Part shown: one piece after another, positions 1 through 6,179 of the stretch
How the letters are laid out: every line of letters starts with the position of its first letter
Numbering within the stretch: position 1 is the first letter of the stretch
DNA from: Candidatus Saccharimonadota bacterium
Lineage (GTDB): Bacteria > Patescibacteriota > Saccharimonadia > Saccharimonadales > Saccharimonadaceae
Assembly: GCA_030536095.1 (NCBI GenBank)
Contig: JAUNQQ010000005.1
Location: 15,457 to 21,635, forward strand
Direction of reading: 5' to 3'
Length of the DNA: 6,179 nucleotides
Notes under the pieces: generated by a model
The model's input: only the letters and a program-made list of their open reading frames with translations
What the model was told of the DNA's origin: nothing
The model's database searches: none
Made by a program: the position numbers and the translations under genes

Positions 1-2567
1 TCAGAGCGATAAACCTCAAAGCCTGGGTCGGGTGCCTCTTCGTCGGTAGTAAAGACATCCTGTGCTACGTCAACCAGGCGGCGAGTTAGATAACCAGAGT
101 CGGCGGTACGGAGAGCCGTTGAAACCTGACCCTGACGAGCACCACGAGTGACAATGAAGGATTCGAGGGTTGTCAAACCTTTCTTAAAGGATGACTTCAC
201 TGGAAGCTCGATTTCGTTGTTGTTCACATCTACCTGAACACCAATCTCGGCCGAAGCGAGCTTAATGTTTGAGACGGAACCGCGGGCACCGGAGTTAACC
301 ATAACAGCAATGTCGGTGTCGAGCGTTGCAAGTTTCTCCTTCAGGAAGGCAGAAATCTTATCGTCAATGTCGCGCCAGTTAGCGACAGTGAGATTATGAC
401 GCTCCGACTCGGTAACAAGACCCTGATCAAACTGATCCTGAATAAGCGCAGTCTTTGCATCACCCTCGGCGATAAAGTCCTGAATTTCAGGATAAGTTGG
501 ATAATCATCCTTCGCAGTTGAAACGGAACCAATAGTTTCATACTCGAAGGCGAGGTTTTTTAGAGCATCGGCAACTCTTACGGTTGTTTCATTGTCGTAA
601 CGATCGAAGATATCGGCCATAACTTTCTTTAGCTGTTTAGAGGTCTGGACGGAGTTATCAAACGGGTAATCTTCGGGGAGAATTTCGTTAAAGATAATGC
701 GCCCAAGAGTCGTTGTCCGAATTTCCTTCTTAAAGAAGACACGAATCGGAGTCTGGAGATGAATTTCACCCTGATCGTAAGCCATTTCGGCTTCGTAGAT
801 TGAGCTAAAGGGCTTTACTTCGTCATTATCTGTTCCAGGTTTATTATAGGTTAGGTAGTAAATTCCAAGCACAACATCCTGATAAATCGCAAGAACCGGA
901 GCGCCATCCGCTGGCTTCAGAAGGTTTTTCGGGGCGGACATAAGTTCTCTCGCCTCAGCCTGAGCCTCATCAGAAAGCGGTAGATGAACCGCCATCTGGT
1001 CACCGTCGTAGTCGGCGTTAAAACCAGAAGCCACGAGCGGATGGAGCTGGATCGCCTTACCGTCAATTAGTTTCGGCTGGAAAGCCTGAATCGAAAGGCG
1101 ATGGAGCGACGGAGCGCGGTTCAGAAGAACATACTTATCCTTAATTGCTTCATCGAGTGCATCCCAAATCACCTCTTCGCCGGATTCAATCATGCGGCCA
1201 GCAGCGCGAATATTTGGAGCATATTCATGTTCCATTAGCCAAGAAATAACGAACGGCTTAAAGAGCTCGAGCGCCATGGTCTTCGGAAGACCACACTCGT
1301 TTAGCTTCAGCTCTGGACCGACGACAATGACGGAACGACCAGAGTAGTCAACACGTTTTCCGAGAAGGTTCTGACGGAAACGTCCCTGCTTGCCTTTTAG
1401 AAGGTCGGAGAGCGACTTTAGTTTTCGGCGACCATTGGTCGAGTTAGCAGTACGATTACCATGAGCTGCGGAATTATCGATCAATGCGTCAACCGCCTCC
1501 TGAAGCATACGCTTCTCATTACGGACAATTACCTCTGGAGCGTTCAAATCCATCAGCTTGCGCAAACGATTGTTACGGTTAATAACACGGCGATAGAGAT
1601 CGTTTAGATCGGAAGTCGCAAACCGGCCACCCGGCAGAGAAATCATCGGGCGAAGATCTGGTGGAATAACCGGAATAGCAGTCAGAACGAGATCGCTCGG
1701 CTGAATCCCAGCGGATTTCATACCTTCGATAAGCTTTAGGCGCTTTGCGATTTTCTTAGCCTTTTGACCTTTCGCGGCAGCCTCCTCTTCGCGAAGAGTA
1801 TTAATAATCTCATCAACGTCAATTTCGTCAAGCATTGTCTTTAGCGCCTGTCCACCCATATCAACCGTGATTAAATCTTCGTATTCTTCGGGAAGATTGC
1901 GAAACATCTGTTCGGAAATGACATTGCCTTTTTTTAGGCTGGTCAGAATATTCTTTCGCTCAAGGAAACGGACGCTCTGTTCTTCGAGTTCTTTATTTTC
2001 CTGCTCGGCGAGAGCCTTGGCGTCAGCATTGGCGTCCTTAGCGAGAGTTTCGTAGCGCATCTGGATTGCCTGGCGAGCAGCCTGATCTTCTGCTTCGAGA
2101 TCCGTAATGCGCTGGGCGATTTCATCATCCTTACTGCTCGTAACCATATAAGAGGCAAAATAGACGACGCGCTCAATATTGCGAACAGTCAGGTCGAGAA
2201 TCAGCGAAAGCGCCGACGGGATACCACGCATAAACCAAATATGCGCAACCGGAGTAGAAAGGGCGATATGCCCCATCCGCTCACGGCGAGAAATCGAACG
2301 AGTAACGAGATTTCCTTCTTTATCAACGGCCGCTTCGCGCGAACGGACACCGTGGAACTTTGAATCGTGAGGATTTATGTCTTTTACCGGACCAAAAATT
2401 CGCTCACAGAACAACCCGTCACGCTCTGGTTTCTGGGTCCGATAGTTAATTGTTTCGGGCTTAATTACTTCGCCATAGCTCCAGTCAAGAATGTCATCCT
2501 TTGACGCAATACTGAGGCGGATTGAATCAAAATCCGATGCTGAGATAAAATTATCCATCCAAGCCAT
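1..2567 (-). CDS. rpoC: DNA-directed RNA polymerase subunit beta-prime (RpoC), N-terminal 855 residues; 3' end outside the window
   Basis: Catalytic beta-prime subunit of RNA polymerase. I translated the frame by hand from the ATG at 2567 to the left edge: 855 codons with no stop. Landmarks in order: zipper region with [18 protein letters not shown] (37-54); the place of the N-terminal zinc ribbon (62-94), without cysteines; a helical clamp insertion (about 146-210); lid (IPPDLRP); sigma-binding clamp helices (about 316-365, [18 protein letters not shown]); switch 2 (about 385-410, [15 protein letters not shown]); catalytic NADYDGD (517-523), whose three Asp bind Mg; F-loop (about 759-790); bridge helix (about 797-837, [15 protein letters not shown]). 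Start: the ATG has AGGAG five bases upstream; Met4 is a poorer alternative. It follows rpoB by two bases. The trigger loop and the rest of the second zinc site lie beyond the edge. The only cysteines are C54 and C425. Identity is certain; lineage (probably Saccharibacteria) is inferred. Confidence 0.98.
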   Translation of the reverse strand, partial: MAWMDNFISASDFDSIRLSIASKDDILDWSYGEVIKPETINYRTQKPERDGLFCERIFGPVKDINPHDSKFHGVRSREAAVDKEGNLVTRSISRRERMGHIALSTPVAHIWFMRGIPSALSLILDLTVRNIERVVYFASYMVTSSKDDEIAQRITDLEAEDQAARQAIQMRYETLAKDANADAKALAEQENKELEEQSVRFLERKNILTSLKKGNVISEQMFRNLPEEYEDLITVDMGGQALKTMLDEIDVDEIINTLREEEAAAKGQKAKKIAKRLKLIEGMKSAGIQPSDLVLTAIPVIPPDLRPMISLPGGRFATSDLNDLYRRVINRNNRLRKLMDLNAPEVIVRNEKRMLQEAVDALIDNSAAHGNRTANSTNGRRKLKSLSDLLKGKQGRFRQNLLGKRVDYSGRSVIVVGPELKLNECGLPKTMALELFKPFVISWLMEHEYAPNIRAAGRMIESGEEVIWDALDEAIKDKYVLLNRAPSLHRLSIQAFQPKLIDGKAIQLHPLVASGFNADYDGDQMAVHLPLSDEAQAEARELMSAPKNLLKPADGAPVLAIYQDVVLGIYYLTYNKPGTDNDEVKPFSSIYEAEMAYDQGEIHLQTPIRVFFKKEIRTTTLGRIIFNEILPEDYPFDNSVQTSKQLKKVMADIFDRYDNETTVRVADALKNLAFEYETIGSVSTAKDDYPTYPEIQDFIAEGDAKTALIQDQFDQGLVTESERHNLTVANWRDIDDKISAFLKEKLATLDTDIAVMVNSGARGSVSNIKLASAEIGVQVDVNNNEIELPVKSSFKKGLTTLESFIVTRGARQGQVSTALRTADSGYLTRRLVDVAQDVFTTDEEAPDPGFEVYRS

Positions 2568-2569
2568 AT

Positions 2570-5500
2570 TTACTCCTCTCCTCCGAGGTCAATCGAGCCT
2601 TCATCGAGATTGTCCTCTTCTGTTGTTATAATTGTCTCCTCCCCATCGTCCCCCATAGCTTCGCTAATTTCTTGATCATTCATAGTGTCAGTATCGACTT
2701 TTGTCTCAGCCTGATGCTGATTATAAACACTCTGGTCATTCTTATCCTTCTCTATTTCGCGGGAAGTTTTCTCAATTACAGCGGAAGCATCTTGCTTATC
2801 ACCGTGATCCAAGAGATCAACCTTTAGACCGAGACCTTGAAGCTCTTTTACGAGAACATTGAAACCCTCTGGGAGCTTTGGTCCTTCAATCGGCAGGCGC
2901 TTAATAATAGATTCATAAGCCTTTGCACGACCATAAACATCATCGGACTTTATGGTCAACATTTCCTGAAGCGTAGTTGCGGCACCATAAGCCTCGAGCG
3001 CCCAAACCTCCATTTCCCCAAAGCGCTGACCACCGTTTTGTGCCTTACCACCGAGTGGCTGCTGAGTTACCATAGTGTATGGACCAGTTGAACGAGCGTG
3101 GATCTTATCTTCAACCATATGATGTAGCTTTAGCATATGCATCACGCCGACAGAAGTCTTTTCCTCAAACGGCTCACCGGTCTGACCGTCGTAAAGCTGG
3201 ACACGGCCAGTGCGATCAAAGCCGGCTTTTTCGAGTTCATCAGAAATCGCCTCGTCGCTAACACCATTAAATGGCGGAGTGGCAACCTTATAACCGAGTT
3301 TCTTCGCGGCCATACCGAGATGGATTTCAAAGAGCTGACCGAGATTCATACGCGACGGCACACCCATTGGTGACAAGAGAATATCGACCGGAGTTCCATC
3401 TTCCATAAAGGGCATATCCTCAACTGGAAGAACGCGCGAAACAACACCCTTGTTTCCGTGACGACCAGACATCTTATCGCCAACCTGAATCTTACGCATT
3501 TCAGCGACAAAAATCTTAATTTGCATAATCACGCCAGCTTTTAGGTCATTTCCCTGCTCACGGGTATAAGTCCGTACATCAACGACCTTACCAGTAGCAG
3601 AACCATTCATCCGAATAGAAGTGTCCTTAACATCCTTCGCCTTTTCGCCAAAGATGGCGCGAAGGAGACGCTCTTCGGAGCTGAGCTCCTGCTCACCCTT
3701 CGGGGTAATCTTTCCGACGAGAATATCGCCATTGCTCACCTCAGAACCGATTGTAACAATTCCGTCTTCACCGAGATGACGCAGAGCGTGTTCGGAGACA
3801 TTCGGAATATCGCGAGTTACCTGTTCTGGGCCGAGTTTGGTTTCGCGAACTTCAACATCGAAATCGCGAATGTTAATAGAGGTCATTTCGTCATTCTGGA
3901 CAAGACGACTGGAAATCACAATCGCATCATCCATATTATAACCGCGCCACGGCATGAAGGCGACGAGAAGGTCGCGGCCGAGCGCTAACTCGCCGTTATG
4001 AACAGAAGCGCCCTCAATGAGCGAATCGCCCTTTTTCACCTTCTGGCCACGAGCAACGACACAGTGCTGGTTATAACAGCGAGAATCATTGGTCATTTCA
4101 AAATGCTGAATCGGATATTCCTTTTCGCCGAGTTTATCGTATTTTACTTTTACGGAGATGCCGTCGGCTTTTGTGACTTCACCCTTATCCTCGGCGACAA
4201 TGAGCTGGGAAGTATTTCTCGCAACTTCCGCCTCAATACCAGTTCCAACGGTTGGATTATCCTGCTTCAGTAGCGGAACAGCCTGTTTCTGCATAGCGCA
4301 GGCCATGAGCGAGCGGTCAACCCGGTTCTTCTCAACGAACGGAATCATACTCGCGCTTACGCCGAGAATTTCTTTATGCGCGGCGTCGAGATGAGTGACG
4401 AGTTCAGCGTCAACCTGAACTGGCTCACCGTTTACACGGGCGGAAACACGGGCGTCGACAAACTGACCCTTATCATCAAGCTTAGCGGAAGTATCAGCGA
4501 TAACCATATTCTTTTCTTCGGCGGAATCAACATAGACGATTTCGTCGGTCACTTTTCCGTCCTTAACGACGCGATATGGCGCTTCAATAAAACCGTATTC
4601 GTTAATCCGGGCATAAGTCGCCATATTCAACACGAGTCCAACGTTTCCACCTTCTGGCGTTTCGACAGTACAGATACGACCGTAATGAGTAGGGTGAGCA
4701 TCACGCACATCAAAGCCGGCACGCTCACGCTGGAGACCGCCAGGACCCATTGAGCTAAGACGGCGCTTATGTGCTAATTCGGCAAAAGGATTTGTCTCGT
4801 CCATAAGCTGAGAAAGCTGGGACGAAGCGAAAAATTCCTTTACGGCAGCAGAAACTGGGCGAGCATTAACAAGCTGAGCCGGAGTTGCCTCGTCGGCCTT
4901 CATCATTGACATCCGGTCAAGAATATTGCGCTGAAGACGGAGCATACCGAGGCGGAACTGGCGCTGAACAAGTTCGCCCACGAGCTTAATTCGGCGATTT
5001 GCGAGAGAGTCGATATCATCGGCTGGTTCTTGAGTATTATTCAGGCGGATAATCTCGGAGATAATCGCGATAAGATCATCCATCTGGAGTGTGCGATGAA
5101 TAGAATCATTCGGCGTATCAAAGCCAAGGCGTTGATTAATCTTAAAGCGACCAACGCGAGAATAATCATAGCGCTTAAAGTCGAAGAACATCCGCTCAAT
5201 CATAGATTTAGCGTTTTCGACGGTCGCGAGATCACCCGGACGGAGCCGGCGATAAACGGCAATAAGTGCCTCGGACTGACCAGAAGTTTCATCCTTCTCG
5301 AGCGTATCCTCGATATAGGAAACTGGACCATTATCAACCTCGGCAAATTTCTCGAGAATCTCGGATTTCTTTGAAAGACCGAGCGCACGCAGGAGAGTCG
5401 TCACAGGAAGTTTTCGGCGACGATCAATCTTCACGAAAATACCGCCGGTCTGGGCTGTTTCAAATTCGAGCCAAGCACCACGGCCAGGGATAATCTTTGC

Positions 5501-5968
5501 GCCGTAATAATTTCGGCCATTATGATTCTCGGCGGAGAAGAAAACTCCAGCGGAACGGATGAGCTGAGAAACAACAACGCGCTCGGTGCCATTAATAATA
5601 AAGGTTGCACGGTCGGTCATCCAGGGATATTCGCCGAAATAGATTGACTGTTCCTTTACCTCGCCAGTAACCTTATTCTCAAGCTCAGTAACAACATGAA
5701 GCGGAGCCTCATAGGTCGTTAGATTTCGCTTGGTTTCAAAAGTCGTTTCGGACGGTTCGCGGAATTCGTAATCCTTAAACCGAAGAGAATATTTTTGCCC
5801 AGTATAATCCTCAATCGGATTTATTTCGTTAAAGACTTCTAGAAGTCCAGTTTTTACAAAATATTCCCAGCTGTCCTTCTGGTGTGCAGTTAGGTCAGGG
5901 ATGGGAAGCGCCTGGTCGCCTTCGGTGAAAAAGACACGGCCAGTTTTTTCTACTGTTTTAGTGCTCAC
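2570..5968 (-). CDS. rpoB: DNA-directed RNA polymerase subunit beta (RpoB), complete, 1132 residues
   Basis: Beta subunit of the core polymerase, forming one pincer and much of the active-site wall. Landmarks: N-terminal protrusion/lobe with FGEYPWMTDRATF (111-123) and NGTERVVVSQL (126-136); rifampicin-pocket region (381-412, SQLSQLMD to HKRRLSSMGPGG); HPTHYGRICTVETPEG (425-440); active-site GYNMDDAIVIS (676-686); GDKMSGRHGNKG (830-841) with lysines 832 and 840 matching E. coli K1065 and K1073; the C-terminal HARSTGPY (957-964) and GQRFGEMEVWALEAYGA (980-996) that contact beta-prime; then an extra hydrophilic tail (about 1056-1132), strongly acidic at the end. It is about 210 residues shorter than E. 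coli RpoB and lacks the large E. coli-type insertions. The start is GTG, supported by GAAGGAG five bases upstream; the next in-frame Met is residue 117, inside a conserved motif. It ends in TAA. Confidence 0.99.
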   Translation of the reverse strand: MSTKTVEKTGRVFFTEGDQALPIPDLTAHQKDSWEYFVKTGLLEVFNEINPIEDYTGQKYSLRFKDYEFREPSETTFETKRNLTTYEAPLHVVTELENKVTGEVKEQSIYFGEYPWMTDRATFIINGTERVVVSQLIRSAGVFFSAENHNGRNYYGAKIIPGRGAWLEFETAQTGGIFVKIDRRRKLPVTTLLRALGLSKKSEILEKFAEVDNGPVSYIEDTLEKDETSGQSEALIAVYRRLRPGDLATVENAKSMIERMFFDFKRYDYSRVGRFKINQRLGFDTPNDSIHRTLQMDDLIAIISEIIRLNNTQEPADDIDSLANRRIKLVGELVQRQFRLGMLRLQRNILDRMSMMKADEATPAQLVNARPVSAAVKEFFASSQLSQLMDETNPFAELAHKRRLSSMGPGGLQRERAGFDVRDAHPTHYGRICTVETPEGGNVGLVLNMATYARINEYGFIEAPYRVVKDGKVTDEIVYVDSAEEKNMVIADTSAKLDDKGQFVDARVSARVNGEPVQVDAELVTHLDAAHKEILGVSASMIPFVEKNRVDRSLMACAMQKQAVPLLKQDNPTVGTGIEAEVARNTSQLIVAEDKGEVTKADGISVKVKYDKLGEKEYPIQHFEMTNDSRCYNQHCVVARGQKVKKGDSLIEGASVHNGELALGRDLLVAFMPWRGYNMDDAIVISSRLVQNDEMTSINIRDFDVEVRETKLGPEQVTRDIPNVSEHALRHLGEDGIVTIGSEVSNGDILVGKITPKGEQELSSEERLLRAIFGEKAKDVKDTSIRMNGSATGKVVDVRTYTREQGNDLKAGVIMQIKIFVAEMRKIQVGDKMSGRHGNKGVVSRVLPVEDMPFMEDGTPVDILLSPMGVPSRMNLGQLFEIHLGMAAKKLGYKVATPPFNGVSDEAISDELEKAGFDRTGRVQLYDGQTGEPFEEKTSVGVMHMLKLHHMVEDKIHARSTGPYTMVTQQPLGGKAQNGGQRFGEMEVWALEAYGAATTLQEMLTIKSDDVYGRAKAYESIIKRLPIEGPKLPEGFNVLVKELQGLGLKVDLLDHGDKQDASAVIEKTSREIEKDKNDQSVYNQHQAETKVDTDTMNDQEISEAMGDDGEETIITTEEDNLDEGSIDLGGEE
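2573..2584 (-). promoter_or_regulatory. rpoC ribosome-binding site inside the end of rpoB
   Basis: On the minus strand the last codons of rpoB (Gly-Gly-Glu-Glu) read GGAGGAGAGGAG. The 3'-most AGGAG (2577-2573) is five bases from the rpoC ATG; an upstream GGAGG (2584-2580) is twelve bases away, which is less suitable. The rpoB TAA (2572-2570) is separated from the ATG by only two bases. This favours translational coupling, so beta and beta-prime would be made in matched amounts. The motif and spacing are seen directly; coupling is inferred. Confidence 0.85.
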
Positions 5969-5973
5969 TAAAG

Positions 5974-5980
5974 CTCCTTC
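5974..5980 (-). promoter_or_regulatory. rpoB ribosome-binding site (decides the GTG start)
   Basis: The minus strand reads GAAGGAG, then five bases, then GTG (5968-5966). This strong Shine-Dalgarno at ideal spacing is the main reason for accepting the GTG as the rpoB start. The site lies 14 bases downstream of the base of a long potential hairpin (5995-6088), so it is single-stranded in that fold but close enough for the structure to affect initiation. Confidence 0.85.
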
Positions 5981-5994
5981 TCTCTTTATAATTT

Positions 5995-6088
5995 AGTATT
6001 CTTTAATTTTTAGTAGCCAATAGAGAGTCAGAGGTCAGCTCGCACGACAACCGACTCGCCACTAAAAATTGCAGCGCCGAAGAATACT
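5995..6088 (-). repeat. Long nested inverted repeat, potential hairpin in the rpoB leader
   Basis: Minus-strand order: AGTATTCTT (6088-6080), a nine-base bulge, AATTTTTAGTGGC (6070-6058), an inner stem beginning GAGTC (6057-6053) and closing with GACTC (6029-6025), a short bulge, then GCTACTAAAAATT (6017-6005), one base, and AAGAATACT (6003-5995). The outer 9 bp are perfect. The middle stem is 13 bp with one G.U (6015 with 6060). The inner stem is 7 bp with one G.U (6030 with 6052). Both wobbles are A.C mismatches on the plus strand, so the fold suits a minus-strand RNA. No U-run follows the 3' arm, so it is not a standard terminator. Confidence 0.75.
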
Positions 6089-6100
6089 GCCGCGAGTTAG

Positions 6101-6129
6101 TGAAATTAGAATCGCCAAATCTAATCTCA
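6101..6129 (-). repeat. Second potential hairpin in the rpoB leader
   Basis: On the minus strand TGAGATTAGA (6129-6120) can pair with TCTAATTTCA (6110-6101) across a nine-base loop, giving 10 bp with one G.U (6126 with 6104). On the plus strand that position is an A.C mismatch. The stem is mostly A-T and is not followed by a clear U-run, so it is more likely part of a leader structure than a terminator. Confidence 0.6.
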
Positions 6130-6154
6130 AAGGTGAAAACACGGCACACTACTT

Positions 6155-6160
6155 CTTATA
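6155..6160 (-). promoter_or_regulatory. Possible -10 element for rpoBC (weak)
   Basis: The minus strand reads TATAAG, one mismatch from TATAAT, upstream of both leader hairpins. It would place the transcript start near 6148-6150 and give a leader of about 180 bases containing all the inverted repeats. The -35 element would lie just beyond the right edge and cannot be checked. The local A-T richness makes a chance match likely; TATATT at 6170-6165 is an alternative. Confidence 0.18.
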
Positions 6161-6179
6161 CTTTAATATACAGGAAATC

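Larger units (their letters stand above)
5969..6179 (-). other. Non-coding leader upstream of rpoB
   Basis: These 211 bases hold no credible gene. On the minus strand all three frames entering from the right edge meet a stop within 31 bases, so at most the last few codons of an upstream gene could lie here. On the plus strand I find no ATG start. The end of rplL, the common upstream neighbour of rpoB, is not recognisable. The stretch is rich in inverted repeats (separate entries) and ends in the rpoB ribosome-binding site. The likely reading is a structured 5' leader of the rpoBC transcript. A terminator for an upstream gene within part of it cannot be excluded. Confidence 0.7.

Noticed and set aside
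1929..1935. Seven-A run in rpoC (A AAA AAA in frame) as a programmed -1 frameshift site
   Set aside because: The zero frame continues through conserved RpoC sequence, the -1 frame stops within about 20 codons, and I see no clear stimulatory structure. Most likely an ordinary Leu-Lys-Lys stretch.
1943..2176. Short minus-strand frames within rpoC (also 341-541)
   Set aside because: They are out of frame with the continuous rpoC reading frame, which I translated without interruption through both places.
4376..4753. Plus-strand open frame of 125 codons antisense to rpoB
   Set aside because: It lies wholly opposite conserved rpoB codons, has no recognisable domain and is explained by codon bias of the real gene. 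The same holds for the frames at 5030-5374, 3998-4273 and 2837-3091.
1..5968. Alternative genetic code (UGA as Gly), known in some Candidate Phyla bacteria
   Set aside because: No in-frame TGA occurs in about 1,990 codons of rpoB and rpoC, and conserved glycines are encoded by GGN.
5987..5992. Perfect TATAAT on the plus strand, as a possible divergent promoter
   Set aside because: The best -35 at 17-base spacing (CTCACT, 5964-5969) matches only 3 of 6 and lies over the rpoB start. No plus-strand gene follows before the edge. The match is plausible by chance in this A-T-rich leader.
6061..6090. Intrinsic terminator formed by GCAG...CTGC followed by AATTTTT on the minus strand
   Set aside because: The stem has only four Watson-Crick pairs plus one wobble with a ten-base loop, and the T-run is short and itself pairs in a much stronger stem. 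Kept only as part of a speculative alternative fold.
1..6179. A previously undescribed multi-gene system, mobile element, CRISPR array or RNA gene
   Set aside because: Both coding regions are the universal rpoB and rpoC genes in standard order. I found no direct-repeat array, transposase, toxin-antitoxin pair or tRNA. The novelty, if any, is in lineage-specific changes to the polymerase and its leader.

Overview
The window holds the core of the bacterial RNA polymerase operon, read entirely on the minus strand. From right to left it contains a 211-base non-coding leader (5969-6179), a complete rpoB (2570-5968, beta subunit, 1132 residues), and the first 855 codons of rpoC (1-2567, beta-prime subunit), which runs off the left edge. 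I see no mobile element, tRNA, rRNA, CRISPR array or accessory gene.

Organism: bacterial. RpoB is compact and lacks the large E. coli-type lineage insertions. RpoC departs strongly from the usual consensus at several sites, including loss of its zinc ligands. The motif pattern (for example FGEYPWMTDRATF and NGTERVVVSQL in RpoB) looks to me like Candidate Phyla Radiation / Patescibacteria, most likely Saccharibacteria (TM7). That is recognition from memory, not a search. No in-frame UGA occurs in about 1,990 codons and rpoB ends in TAA, so nothing points to the UGA=Gly code of Gracilibacteria and Absconditabacteria.

Layout: rpoB starts at a GTG with a strong Shine-Dalgarno. Its stop codon lies two bases before the rpoC ATG, and the last codons of rpoB form the rpoC ribosome-binding site, so the two genes should be co-transcribed and translationally coupled. 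Their products join alpha and omega to form the polymerase core: RpoB supplies one half of the active-site cleft and RpoC the catalytic NADYDGD loop, clamp, F-loop and bridge helix.

Most worth a second look: (1) all four cysteines of the N-terminal RpoC zinc ribbon are replaced without any length change; (2) the only ligand position of the second RpoC zinc site inside the window is also not cysteine; (3) the RpoC F-loop has lost its usual core motif; (4) the rpoB leader can fold into a long nested hairpin plus a second hairpin, and all three A.C mismatches on the plus strand become G.U pairs on the minus-strand RNA, as expected of a structured rpoB leader transcript.
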